Assembly: GCA_016281815.1 (NCBI GenBank) | Contig: JAEEJK010000109.1 | Location: 19,338 to 83,337, forward strand | Direction of reading: 5' to 3' | Source: Prevotella sp. | Lineage (GTDB): Bacteria; Bacteroidota; Bacteroidia; Bacteroidales; Bacteroidaceae | Length of the DNA: 64,000 bases | Part shown: positions 17,296-26,560 of the stretch, piece by piece | Layout: each line of letters begins with the position of its first letter | How positions within the stretch are numbered: position 1 is the first letter of the stretch | The notes under the pieces: generated by a model | What the model was told of the DNA's origin: nothing | The model's input: only the letters and a program-made list of their open reading frames with translations | The model's database searches: none | Made by a program: the position numbers and the translations under genes

Positions 17296-19291
17296 TAAGC
17301 AAATACTCCAAAATATAAGATATCTCATCAGCCATTTGTGTCGGACTGCCATGATAGCCTGAGCCCATCCACCGAATATGTCCACGGCGGTCAATAATCA
17401 CCTTAAGTGGGATACCCGACGTGTGCAGCACACTGGCTACAGCCTTGTACTGCTCATCTTGTTTTCCCACCTCGCCGTTGTCATACAGCACATTGAAAGT
17501 AAAGCCCTTCGACTTGATGAAAGCCTCTGCCGTCTTGCGGTAATCAGCCTTCATCTCCTGCGTATCAATGAAATAGAACTCCACGTCCTTGTTGTCCTTC
17601 CATCGGTTGACCGTCATCTGTCCGCCAGGCATGGATGCCTTGCATGGGGCACACCAGGTAGCCCAGAAATCCAGGAAAATGATTTTCCCCTTTTTGTCAG
17701 CCAGATTGACCTTTCCACCGCCCATACGTTCAAGAGTACTCAAAGTGACGGGGATGTCTATCAATTCTTCCAGTGCCTTGGCACGGTCCTTTTCTATTTG
17801 CTCAGCGTTTTTCAGTGAAGTCAGATACTTGTCAAAGTCTCCACCGGGATTTTCAGCAAGATAATCTGACTTCAGCAGGTCGAGCATCTCCTGGGTTGTC
17901 GCATCCTCCGGGACACATTGCTTAATATAAGGGATGACCTCCTTCTCACGCCCCAACTGATTGAGCAGTTTAACATAGAGGTCGGCATATTCTGCTCTTT
18001 TTGAGTAATACGGGAAAACCATCTCCATGTATTTCATCGACTCCTCCGTACGGTTCACCGCATTGAGGATACGCGCATGCGCATAGAGTGCCATATTGAA
18101 CTTCTCCACGACATGGGCGTTCCACTCATTTGGCGATACCAGTTGCATGGCATGGGTGTTGCGTGGACGGCTGAGGATTTCCTTGATGATGAGTTCAGAA
18201 TGTTGAAGTGCTTTCTCCGCTGAAATCTGCTGGTTGGTAAAAGGTATCTCCGCCACATGCCAATGTGTGGCAATCATCTCTTCAAAAGGAATGTCATGAA
18301 TGTAGGTGGCAAGGTTGGAATAATCGTCGGCACGCATGATACGGTCGTAGATGACAGCACGGAAGATTTTCGAATAGAAGAGGTCACTTGTGAAGGAGTG
18401 GACATTCCAAAACTTGTCGGAAGGGAACCGTTTTAAGAATTGCACAAAATCTTTCTGTGCCTGTGCTGCTGTCGGGTCGTCGGCATCGCGTGTCTTTACG
18501 CTTCCAAAGAGGTTTTGGATGCGCAGCAGTTCCTCATCACGGCTGATGATGCCGTCGGGATAATCTTTCTTCTCGCGTTCCCTCACACGTTTTGCCAAGG
18601 CAGAGTCTGCCAATGTGCGCAAAGCGATGTCGTAGATATCACTCCACTGCTGGTCGGTCATCTTCAGTTTGGGGTTATCGAGAAACATCAATGCATTCTG
18701 TCTCAGTTGTTCCTTGTTTCCACCTTGCTTCACCCTGTTCAGTGTGTTCACCAAAAATCCAAACTCATGAGCCTGTGCATCAGGGAATTGCTGAAACTCA
18801 TTGTTGAACCACATCATTTGTGTCTCACCTGCCAAAGGCTGGGCCTTGGGGTCCTCCATCATACCTGGGAGATTCAATCCTGAATCAGGAGTGCGGAGCA
18901 ATGCCCATCCTATACGTGCGCCCTCTTTGTTTTGTTTGTTCTTGTCGAGCACAAATGAGGCGTATGTAGCGGGCCACCCCCAGTCGGTCTTTCCTTTGGC
19001 AATCATTTTGGCACAGAGCAAGACTGCATCCTGCGGGACATCAAATTTCCCAATCCACTTTCCCTCTGTCTGCGTGAGAGCCACATCAGTTGCCTCCCAC
19101 CAATAATTGCGCATGATATACAGCACGCACTTGATGTCGGTGTCATTCTCCAACTCAGTACCTGTGGGGTCGTAGACTATCTGCTGACCTGTGGCGCCCT
19201 CAATGATATACTCCGGTTCGTATTTCACCTGAGCCTGGCACCATGACAGATGAAAGAAGATGACCGAAACAAATAACAGCAATCGTTTCAT
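17288..19291 (-). CDS. TlpA-family thioredoxin-like protein with long N-terminal region (SusCD locus A)
   Basis: 667 residues, signal peptide MKRLLLFVSVIFFHLSWCQA. Residues about 25-510 are an unassigned, partly helical region with a beta-rich start. The C-terminal 150 residues are a TlpA/ResA-type thioredoxin domain with FLDFWATWCAPCKASMPG (CxxC at about 548) and a cis-Pro loop in HTSGIPLKVII. Probably a periplasmic disulfide reductase. The protein at 34917-36932 is a paralogue of the same length and layout (N-terminal motif V/F-YxPxG..., shared GWALLR/AWGIMRKP block). It lies 29 bp downstream of the PKD-like lipoprotein gene in the SusC-SusD-DUF4843-PKD-TlpA-hydrolase operon. Confidence 0.85.
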   Translation of the reverse strand: MKRLLLFVSVIFFHLSWCQAQVKYEPEYIIEGATGQQIVYDPTGTELENDTDIKCVLYIMRNYWWEATDVALTQTEGKWIGKFDVPQDAVLLCAKMIAKGKTDWGWPATYASFVLDKNKQNKEGARIGWALLRTPDSGLNLPGMMEDPKAQPLAGETQMMWFNNEFQQFPDAQAHEFGFLVNTLNRVKQGGNKEQLRQNALMFLDNPKLKMTDQQWSDIYDIALRTLADSALAKRVREREKKDYPDGIISRDEELLRIQNLFGSVKTRDADDPTAAQAQKDFVQFLKRFPSDKFWNVHSFTSDLFYSKIFRAVIYDRIMRADDYSNLATYIHDIPFEEMIATHWHVAEIPFTNQQISAEKALQHSELIIKEILSRPRNTHAMQLVSPNEWNAHVVEKFNMALYAHARILNAVNRTEESMKYMEMVFPYYSKRAEYADLYVKLLNQLGREKEVIPYIKQCVPEDATTQEMLDLLKSDYLAENPGGDFDKYLTSLKNAEQIEKDRAKALEELIDIPVTLSTLERMGGGKVNLADKKGKIIFLDFWATWCAPCKASMPGGQMTVNRWKDNKDVEFYFIDTQEMKADYRKTAEAFIKSKGFTFNVLYDNGEVGKQDEQYKAVASVLHTSGIPLKVIIDRRGHIRWMGSGYHGSPTQMADEISYILEYLLNE

Positions 19292-19320
19292 ATTATATAA
19301 ATGTTTTTAGATTTTAATTA

Positions 19321-20997
19321 TCAAACAGCCACATCTCCCCTCCCCTGTGGTTTGACACACATATCAACCACCTTGCCAAAACCCGGGAACACATGGTAGG
19401 GCGCCTTGAGGTTGCCATCGGCATTCTCACGGTTGTTGAACCTCAGTGTGGTGCGGTTGATGGGGAACTCATAGATTTTGCCTTCTTTCCCATTCCATGT
19501 GGCTACATAGAGCAATGTGCCACTTACATTCTGCAAGTTGGCTGTATAATACTCTGGGTTGTATATGCGCATGGCAGTGATTTCCTCATCGTCAGGGAAC
19601 GGGTCATTGAGCAGGATGGCCCGATGGGCGTTGAAATCATAGGAATAGATATTGCGTGTGGTGGCATATATGAACGTGTTGGCAGCATAGCGCCCGCACT
19701 CAAAAAACCGTGCATTGTCGCCATCGGTGGCTGCCGAGAAGTCATCCTTCCCATATGCCTGCCGATAAACCATCGGATTGATGATTTCCTCACCACTCTG
19801 AGAATCGGTCGTTGTACTGTTTATGTTGAATCGCATACGATAGAGATAACGTTTGGTGCCATCAGTGAACACCGCACAGGCTATCGACCCATAGTTTTTT
19901 CCCATCCACACCATATCCAATCCGATATTGTTCACATCAAAGAGAGAAGTGATATTGTCCTCATCTTGTTGGTTGAAGGCGAAGATGGCAGGTTCCACAT
20001 CATAACTGTTTGACACTTTGACGAATCTTTTTCCAATCTTATCATATAAGATGGCACAATATCCTGTCTGTGAACCGAAGAGGTCGGGCTGGTAGACAAA
20101 GCGTTCAAACTGCATGTCACCCGTCAGACTGCTGTTGGGCTTCAGCTCACGTGAGAACTGGTATCCGAACGACATGGTTGCCTGCTGGTTGAGGGCATGA
20201 GCCTGTCCTCCATTAATCATGATAGTACAATACCCAAATCTGGAAGAGCGGTCGATATTGACCACATCAATCTTCTTGGGTGGGACCATGAAGAGGTCAT
20301 TGTCTAAATGCTCGACAGAAAAGTCGCTGCTGCTGATACGCGCTGCCTGCCGGTCGGTCCAGACGTAGAGATTCTTCACCTGAGGTTCATAACTGCTTTT
20401 CTCCACCAACGAGAAGCTCACCCCCCGTGGTGAGCCCTCCAATGATGCCCCGTCGTTGTTGATCGCATACACATCCTTGATGTGACGGTTGGCAGTGAAC
20501 GAGGGTTCGGCATAAATAGAAGCCAGATAATCGAGCCGGCATCGCCCGTTGTCATCTTGAAGCACCATCAGTCCGGAGAGCACGCTGGGCTGAATCGCCA
20601 CACTGTATTTCGTGCGATATGCCGCTCCTGTTTTTTTCTCTGTAACGGTCAGCACCAAGGCGTAATTTGTTGTGCTCGCCGGTCTTGAAATGACGGCATC
20701 AAGAATGCGCTCTCTGCCAAGGACAACAGCCTTTGCTTCGGTGTTCGCCCAATCGTCAAGATACATCTCCCACAGGAAATCCAGTTGGCTGTCATCCATC
20801 TCACCCTGCGTGAAGGCAAGTTGCGGCTCGATATGCAAGGTCTCATACCTGTCGATAGCGAAGTAGGTGCCGGCAGATGGTGACACGACACTGATTTCAT
20901 TGAGTTCTGTATAGTCATAGTTGCCCTTGTCCTCATAACAGGCCATCAGACTCACAATGGCAAAAACAAGGCATAATATATCAACTGTTCGGCGCAT
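19321..20997 (-). CDS. PKD-like family lipoprotein (SusCD locus A)
   Basis: 558 residues, start ATG at 20997. The N-terminus MRRTVDILCLVFAIVSLMACYEDKGNYDY is a lipoprotein signal (Cys in LMAC) followed by the CYEDKGNYDY signature typical of PKD-like family proteins encoded beside SusCD. An Ig/PKD-like domain fills roughly residues 30-160. The remainder looks like a repeated beta structure, possibly a propeller (YGSIACAVFTDGTKRYLYRMRF, YSYDFNAHRAILLNDP). Probably a surface-exposed binding protein of the transport complex. Its ATG overlaps the end of the DUF4843 gene by 17 nt, so translation is probably coupled. Confidence 0.8.
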   Translation of the reverse strand: MRRTVDILCLVFAIVSLMACYEDKGNYDYTELNEISVVSPSAGTYFAIDRYETLHIEPQLAFTQGEMDDSQLDFLWEMYLDDWANTEAKAVVLGRERILDAVISRPASTTNYALVLTVTEKKTGAAYRTKYSVAIQPSVLSGLMVLQDDNGRCRLDYLASIYAEPSFTANRHIKDVYAINNDGASLEGSPRGVSFSLVEKSSYEPQVKNLYVWTDRQAARISSSDFSVEHLDNDLFMVPPKKIDVVNIDRSSRFGYCTIMINGGQAHALNQQATMSFGYQFSRELKPNSSLTGDMQFERFVYQPDLFGSQTGYCAILYDKIGKRFVKVSNSYDVEPAIFAFNQQDEDNITSLFDVNNIGLDMVWMGKNYGSIACAVFTDGTKRYLYRMRFNINSTTTDSQSGEEIINPMVYRQAYGKDDFSAATDGDNARFFECGRYAANTFIYATTRNIYSYDFNAHRAILLNDPFPDDEEITAMRIYNPEYYTANLQNVSGTLLYVATWNGKEGKIYEFPINRTTLRFNNRENADGNLKAPYHVFPGFGKVVDMCVKPQGRGDVAV

Positions 20998-21736
20998 AAT
21001 AAATCTCCTCCTTTTCTTCAGCATTATCATCAACATAGATGGGGTCATGGGTTTTGCGGTACTCTGCATAAGCCTCATTCAACTGAGAGGCGAAGAGTTG
21101 CAGCTGGGCTGCGGTATAGATGCCTGGCTCACTTCCATTGTCGAAGCGGGTGGCCTGAGGCCAGTCGGTGATGCCCAGCACGTCGATGGCAAAGCGATAC
21201 TTGTTGGTGCTGTATTTCCCAAAATAATAAGGCCAGTGGGCAGGGCGCATCAGCATGTCAGCCCATGAGAGTCGGAAGTGGATGGCATCTGGGTTGCCTG
21301 TCGTGAAATCCTCGCTGTCGACCATCTGCAGCAAAAGCGTCACGCTGTGGTCCTGGGTGTCGGCAGTTCGCTTGAGCAGCACCGGCAGATAGCCGTCATA
21401 CTGTCCTTTTGGGATGATGCCATCGAGAATCTCATAGTGCAGCGGACTTTGCGCCGTGGTGCTGTCAGCCACCGCCACTGCTCTGAAATGGCGGTCACGG
21501 TCGGCTGTCCGTCCCATAACACGCACGGCTATCTTCACCGTGTCCTCCATTAGCGATGAAGGCTTAAGCGAGAAGGAATAGTTTATCTCCCTGACGATAT
21601 TGGTCACAGCCAGAAACTGTTCTGTCTCGTAGAAATATACCCTGTCGTTGAGTGTATAGTCGATATGCTCGTTCTCCTTGCATCCGCTCAGACACAGGAG
21701 CGAGCAAATAAAGATCAATGTGAATGTTTTGTTCAT
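20981..21736 (-). CDS. DUF4843 domain lipoprotein (SusCD locus A)
   Basis: 251 residues; lipoprotein signal MNKTFTLIFICSLLCLSGCKE. The body matches the DUF4843 pattern: RVYFYE near the start, a beta-sandwich with YSFSLKP, and the end motif W...YFGKYSTNKYRFAIDVLG. DUF4843 lipoproteins are regularly found next to SusCD and PKD-like genes and are taken to be surface accessory binding proteins. 17 bp separate it from the SusD stop. Function inferred from context only. Confidence 0.8.
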   Translation of the reverse strand: MNKTFTLIFICSLLCLSGCKENEHIDYTLNDRVYFYETEQFLAVTNIVREINYSFSLKPSSLMEDTVKIAVRVMGRTADRDRHFRAVAVADSTTAQSPLHYEILDGIIPKGQYDGYLPVLLKRTADTQDHSVTLLLQMVDSEDFTTGNPDAIHFRLSWADMLMRPAHWPYYFGKYSTNKYRFAIDVLGITDWPQATRFDNGSEPGIYTAAQLQLFASQLNEAYAEYRKTHDPIYVDDNAEEKEEIYYAPNS

Positions 21737-21753
21737 GTCTTCGCCATCTTTAT

Positions 21754-23256
21754 TCAGTCTTTTTCTCTTCCTCCGTATTCCACCTCATCATCAGGAAGCG
21801 GGAACACATAATGGGGCATGGCATAGCTGTAGCTCACTGTGTTGCCCACGGCGGTAGGTATAGGTATCTGCTCATAATTCAAGCGCTTGTAGAAGTAATA
21901 GAGTTGTCCTTCGCACATGAATTCCTTGGTATATTCCTTGCGGATTTCCTCCATGGCATCGCCCTCGCTGAGCGCTGTACTCAGTCCATCGACCAAATTG
22001 CGGTGGCTGCGCACGGTGTTGAGCAGGGTGATGGCAGCCTCCACGTCATGATTAAGTTTCAACTGGCACTCGGCGGCAATGTAGTACGCCTCCGACAGTC
22101 TCATCATAGGAAGTCGGAAAAGATACTGCGTGTTGCCACCCGTGGGTTGCATATACTTTGTAGAGTAGTTTTTTCCATCAAGTTCCTGTGTCTGGTAGGC
22201 ATATCTATAGTCACCGGAGAAACCCGCTTGGAAGAGTTCATAGATAGCCTGATAACTCGGCTCGCTCATAATGAGCGAACTTTGGTTGTCGCTCGTGAAA
22301 TAGGTAGAGTAGCGTGAGCGCAACTGGGTATCATAAAGGGCAAACACCAGTTCCTCAGAAAAGATGCGGTTGCGGTTGTACGACTCTGCCACGTTGATTT
22401 CCGCATCTGGTGTGAAATAAAAAGTTCTCTGCCCGACCACCTTCTGAGCAGCCTGCAAGGCCTCTGCATAGTTGCCCATATACAGGTAGATGCGTGCCTG
22501 CAACAGGCATACTGCGTAATAATTCATCTTGAAGGTACGGTCGCGTTCATAGGTGACATCAGCATTTTCCTGACTGCCGCCTACAACGGGGTCGGCACGC
22601 AGTTCTTCTTCTGCCACGCTCAAGTCTGCCAAGCAGTTGGCGAGCGCCTCACTCACAGTAGAGAGCGGCGTGACATCAGCAGTCACCGTTTTCATGTAGG
22701 GGATGCATTTATGCTGTGGATTAACCAGATAGGACTCCCCCCACAGTCTTGTCAGGTCGAAATGCAACAGAGCTCGTATGGCGTATGCCTCGCCCTTGAT
22801 AAGGTGATAGTTGCGCCCAGTGAAGATGAGAGGGTCGGCTCCGTCGATACGGCTGATGAGTTCATTGTCGTTGGCAATGGCGGTATACATCTGCGTCCAG
22901 ATTCCATTGATGCGACCTTCCACCCCACTGTTGGAGTAGTCGAATGCAGCATCAAAATTGTAAGTGTTGCTTGTCGACATGCCCGTATAGTACTGTGCCA
23001 TGGCATCCAGCATGCCATAGGTGAGTTCCTGCCCGTAGGCCGAGGTGCTTCCCATCAGGAGATAGACACCCGTCAGTGCGTCCTTGTATCCCTGCTCCGA
23101 CGTGAAGTTGTCGTCAGACTTAATCTGAGTCTTCGGGCTGACATCGAGCCACTCCTCACAGGCCCCAAGGAGCAAAGTGACCGCCAGACCACAGCAGACA
23201 TATCCTATTTTATGAAAAATGCTTATCCTGGTTTTCATCATCATTTCCATTTTCAT
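21754..23256 (-). CDS. SusD/RagB family nutrient-binding outer-membrane lipoprotein (locus A)
   Basis: 500 residues. The start MKMEMMMKTRISIFHKIGYVCCGLAVTLLLGACEEWLDVSPKTQ contains a lipobox (LGAC) and the EEWLDVSP start of SusD proteins. TPR-like helices follow (AYAIRALLHFDLTRLWGE). The C-terminal block RMSEAYYIAAECQL is typical. SusD forms the lid on the SusC channel and captures ligand. It abuts the SusC gene directly (the TAA stop is followed at once by ATG). Confidence 0.93.
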   Translation of the reverse strand: MKMEMMMKTRISIFHKIGYVCCGLAVTLLLGACEEWLDVSPKTQIKSDDNFTSEQGYKDALTGVYLLMGSTSAYGQELTYGMLDAMAQYYTGMSTSNTYNFDAAFDYSNSGVEGRINGIWTQMYTAIANDNELISRIDGADPLIFTGRNYHLIKGEAYAIRALLHFDLTRLWGESYLVNPQHKCIPYMKTVTADVTPLSTVSEALANCLADLSVAEEELRADPVVGGSQENADVTYERDRTFKMNYYAVCLLQARIYLYMGNYAEALQAAQKVVGQRTFYFTPDAEINVAESYNRNRIFSEELVFALYDTQLRSRYSTYFTSDNQSSLIMSEPSYQAIYELFQAGFSGDYRYAYQTQELDGKNYSTKYMQPTGGNTQYLFRLPMMRLSEAYYIAAECQLKLNHDVEAAITLLNTVRSHRNLVDGLSTALSEGDAMEEIRKEYTKEFMCEGQLYYFYKRLNYEQIPIPTAVGNTVSYSYAMPHYVFPLPDDEVEYGGREKD

Positions 23257-26200
23257 TTAAAATCTTGCTGACAACGTAAAACTGAACGTACGGGCGCGGG
23301 GATAAGACAGTCCCCATTCCTTCTTCACAGTGGAGAGCCATCCCACATCATTCATGGTAGCAGTCAGCTTCAGATACTCAAGCGGACTTTTCTTGATGAT
23401 GGGAAGGGAAGAGAAATCGTAGCCTATAGTGATGACCGAGAATGCCAGTTCGTTGTAGTCCTCCACAAACCGGCTGGTGGGTTTCGTCGTGCTCGTATCC
23501 ATAATAGACTTGAACTGAGCCACCTGTCCTGGTGTATTCCATCGCTCATTGAGCACCCGTTCATCGACATTCCAGTTGAGCACATCAACATTCTCCACCT
23601 TGTCGACCAATGTCGAGTTGTAGGTCTGCCCACCCCATTTGTAACTGAATGAGCAGTTGGCGTCAAAGTTGCGCCACCTTGCAGACAGTCCGAAATTGCC
23701 TTGATATTTAGGTTGTGAGTCACCGCATACCACTTGGTCGGTCGACGACCAATCGAAAGATGTCGTCCCGTCTTTTTTGATAAACACCTCCCTGCCTGTG
23801 GTTGGGTCGATGCCGGCAGAACGCACTGCCCAGATGGCTGTCATGCTCTGTCCTTCCTCATAACGGGTGCTCACTTTGCGCTGAGCGACTTTTCTTTCTT
23901 CTGTACCTGCGTATTCATCCTTGGCTTTATCCTGTGCCTCGTTGTACGCCTTCAAAGCATTGGAGATTTTGGATATCTTGTTGGTGTTGTGAGCGACGTT
24001 GAAAAAAAGGTTGACCGAGGTGCGGCTTTGCGGCAGGGTGAAAAGACGGTAGTTGAGAGTCAATTCATATCCCTTGTTCACAGTTTCACCTAAATTTTCC
24101 TTAAAGGATGAGAATCCCGACGACGGAGCCAATGTGACATCCGTCAGCAGATTGTCGGTCAGGTTGTTGTAATACTCAAAGCGTCCGCTCAACCGGTTGA
24201 AGAGGGTGATGTCGAATCCCACCGTCCGTTCCAGTTGTCGCTGCCATTTCAGGTCGGGATTGGCCAACGCCATAAGCACTACACCCATATCGCCGTTGTA
24301 GGTGCGGTCGGTGATATAGCTGTAGGTGGACAAGGCTTGGTAGGAATTGAAGTTCTGCGAACCTGTGCGGCCGATGGAGGCACGCACTTTCAAGTAATTG
24401 AGTATTTTGTTTTTCTTGAGCCATGCCTCATGATGGAGGTTCCATCCGATGCCTGCCGACCAGAAGGAGCCCCATTTGTTCTTAGAGCCAAACATCGAAG
24501 AGGCATTCAGACGATAGGAGAAGTCGGCAAGATAGCGGTCGGCATAACTGTAGTTGGCAGCTCCGATGATGCCGATGCTGCGAGTGGTGCTCTCCGAACC
24601 TCCAGGTTTACCACCTACGGCATAACCATTGCCGAAAGAGATGAAGTCCATCCTGTCGCTGGGGAATCCGATGGCGGAGAACGACTCTGTTTCCGATTTC
24701 GACTGTTCGATGGAGTATTGAAGGTTGGTAAAAAGCATGTGCCTTCCTTTTGTGATGGAATAGTTCAATCCCAAGTCGGCATTGACCTGGTTCGACTGTC
24801 CATGGCTTTGCGAATAGGAGCCTCGGTTGAGGTACTCCTCAGAAGATGGCAGGATGGAAGCATACTGGGAATTGGAGGCAGGTGTGAAGACATCACTCTT
24901 GTCCTTCCTGATAGTCAATCCCACCCTTCCAGTCAGTTTTAGGTTCTCCAGCAGGTTCCACTCAGTATAGAAATTCTCAGTGATGAGTGTGTACACAGAC
25001 TCATTCTTAGATTTTAGGCTCGCATCATACAGAGGGTTCCAGGTGCCGTTGCTGTATCGTTGGATAAGCTGTCCGTCATCATCATGGATGCGCCAATAGG
25101 GATTCATGCGGGAGTACTGTGAGAAACTGCCGTATGGAGACTCCTTGCCCTTATTGTCATCGACGGTCAGCAGGTTGCGGAAGATGAAGTTCTTTACACG
25201 GTATGACAATGTGAGGTTGCCACTGATAGTGCGCCGGTTGCTGCCTTTCATGACACCCACGTTGTTGGTGTATGACAGGGATGCGGAGTAGAGCATGGCG
25301 TTGTCGCCGCCGTCGAACATGAGAGAGTGTCGCTGTCCGACACCGGTGCGCAATGGTTGCGACATCCAGTAACTGTCGACACCTCTTGCAATCTCTTTGT
25401 ATATTTCGTTGTATTGAGCCGTCAGTTCGGCCTGGGAGTGTGCGTTTGATGTATTGGTGTATTTTCCCGCCAGCAGTTCTGCCTGCAATTTACCTGCAGC
25501 ATCAGTCAGGTGATAGCTGTTCAGGTCGGGAACGGTGAGTTCGAGAGAGCCGTTGTAGCTCACGCGCAGTCTTCCTTGCTTGGGCTGCACCGTCTCGACC
25601 ACCACCACACCGTTGGCAGCTTTAGAGCCATAGATAGCCTTAGCGGCGGCATCTTTCAATATGGTGATGCTCTGGATGAGGTTCATGTCCATGTCGACAA
25701 TTTTCTCCAGAGATGTCTCAAAGCCGTTGAGGATAAACAAAGGCAAATTGGGTGAGGTCTCATAGTCGCCTTTGAGGTCGATGGAACTTTGTCCGCGGAA
25801 CTGCACGTCGGGCATGGAGTTGGGGTTGGACCCCATATCGACATTTTCGTTGATGACAAACGAGGGGTCGAGGTTTTTGAGGCTCTGGAGTGCGTTGACA
25901 CTGCCGTTGAGTCGCAGTTGCTCACCAGTAAAAGTGGCCGCCGAACCTGTGAAGGTCTCACTGCGGCGCATAAACATACCGTTTCCCACCACTTCGACAC
26001 CTTTTAACTGAGCCACATCATCGCTCAGTACAATCTGAAGTTGCTTCTGTTTGTCAACTTTTATTTCCTTCGTCACCATTCCCACAAAGGAGACAACAAC
26101 AACCGCTCCTTTGGGTAGTGTAATCTGGAAATTGCCCACATCATTGGTCACACTGTTGACTTGCACATTGCCCTTCATCACGATGGTCGCTCCAGGCAGG

Positions 26201-26385
26201 GGTTCACCCTGCTCGTCGGTGACCTTGCCGGTGATGGTCATCTGAGTGCCCGAAGGTTGCGAGACAGACTTGCCTGTCACCACCGCAGAATCGCTCACCT
26301 GACCATAAGCCTGCACCGCAAAAAACAGGCAGAGGAAAACGAGACCTATTATTTTCCTCACCATGATGGCTGATACATGTTTCAC
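23257..26385 (-). CDS. SusC/RagA family TonB-dependent transporter (locus A)
   Basis: 1042 residues, outer membrane. Signal peptide to about residue 28, then a carboxypeptidase-regulatory-like domain (TGKVTDEQGEPLPGATIVMKG), the plug domain (VVGNGMFMRRSETFTGSAA..., SITILKDAAAKAIYGSKAANG) and a 22-strand barrel ending in RARTFSFTLSARF. It is the first gene of locus A. The ATG at 26385 or the one 7 codons later (MVRKIIG) may be used. A near-perfect inverted repeat lies 70 bp upstream, and a strong terminator of the preceding gene lies beyond that. The substrate is unknown; no glycan-active enzymes accompany it. Confidence 0.95.
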   Translation of the reverse strand: MKHVSAIMVRKIIGLVFLCLFFAVQAYGQVSDSAVVTGKSVSQPSGTQMTITGKVTDEQGEPLPGATIVMKGNVQVNSVTNDVGNFQITLPKGAVVVVSFVGMVTKEIKVDKQKQLQIVLSDDVAQLKGVEVVGNGMFMRRSETFTGSAATFTGEQLRLNGSVNALQSLKNLDPSFVINENVDMGSNPNSMPDVQFRGQSSIDLKGDYETSPNLPLFILNGFETSLEKIVDMDMNLIQSITILKDAAAKAIYGSKAANGVVVVETVQPKQGRLRVSYNGSLELTVPDLNSYHLTDAAGKLQAELLAGKYTNTSNAHSQAELTAQYNEIYKEIARGVDSYWMSQPLRTGVGQRHSLMFDGGDNAMLYSASLSYTNNVGVMKGSNRRTISGNLTLSYRVKNFIFRNLLTVDDNKGKESPYGSFSQYSRMNPYWRIHDDDGQLIQRYSNGTWNPLYDASLKSKNESVYTLITENFYTEWNLLENLKLTGRVGLTIRKDKSDVFTPASNSQYASILPSSEEYLNRGSYSQSHGQSNQVNADLGLNYSITKGRHMLFTNLQYSIEQSKSETESFSAIGFPSDRMDFISFGNGYAVGGKPGGSESTTRSIGIIGAANYSYADRYLADFSYRLNASSMFGSKNKWGSFWSAGIGWNLHHEAWLKKNKILNYLKVRASIGRTGSQNFNSYQALSTYSYITDRTYNGDMGVVLMALANPDLKWQRQLERTVGFDITLFNRLSGRFEYYNNLTDNLLTDVTLAPSSGFSSFKENLGETVNKGYELTLNYRLFTLPQSRTSVNLFFNVAHNTNKISKISNALKAYNEAQDKAKDEYAGTEERKVAQRKVSTRYEEGQSMTAIWAVRSAGIDPTTGREVFIKKDGTTSFDWSSTDQVVCGDSQPKYQGNFGLSARWRNFDANCSFSYKWGGQTYNSTLVDKVENVDVLNWNVDERVLNERWNTPGQVAQFKSIMDTSTTKPTSRFVEDYNELAFSVITIGYDFSSLPIIKKSPLEYLKLTATMNDVGWLSTVKKEWGLSYPRARTFSFTLSARF

Positions 26386-26453
26386 GAACTCAAATAATAG
26401 TTAGGTTTCAAGTTATGCTTTTTCAGTTTCCTATATCCCTATCAGGTTTAGAC

Positions 26454-26474
26454 ATGTTGTAGTCCCTACAACAT
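26454..26474. repeat. 9-bp inverted repeat in the SusC (locus A) upstream region
   Basis: ATGTTGTAG and CTACAACAT, separated by TCC, form a perfect dyad about 70 bp before the SusC start. It could be an operator for a dimeric regulator or a hairpin in the 5' leader. No Bacteroidota -7 element was recognised in the gap 26386-26519, so its position relative to the promoter is unknown. Confidence 0.55.
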
Positions 26475-26519
26475 CATTCATCTCTTTCCATTTGCGGAAA
26501 CTGAATAAAAAAATAAGGA

Positions 26520-26551
26520 GAAAATCGGGAGAGCCAACTCTCCCGATTTTC
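26520..26551 (-). terminator. Rho-independent terminator after the secreted fibronectin-type protein gene
   Basis: A 14-bp perfect stem with a CCAA loop (TTGG on the minus strand) sits 9 bp downstream of the stop at 26561. On the minus strand it is followed within 10 nt by a run of seven T. It separates this gene from the locus A operon. Confidence 0.85.
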
Positions 26552-26560
26552 CTAAATCTG

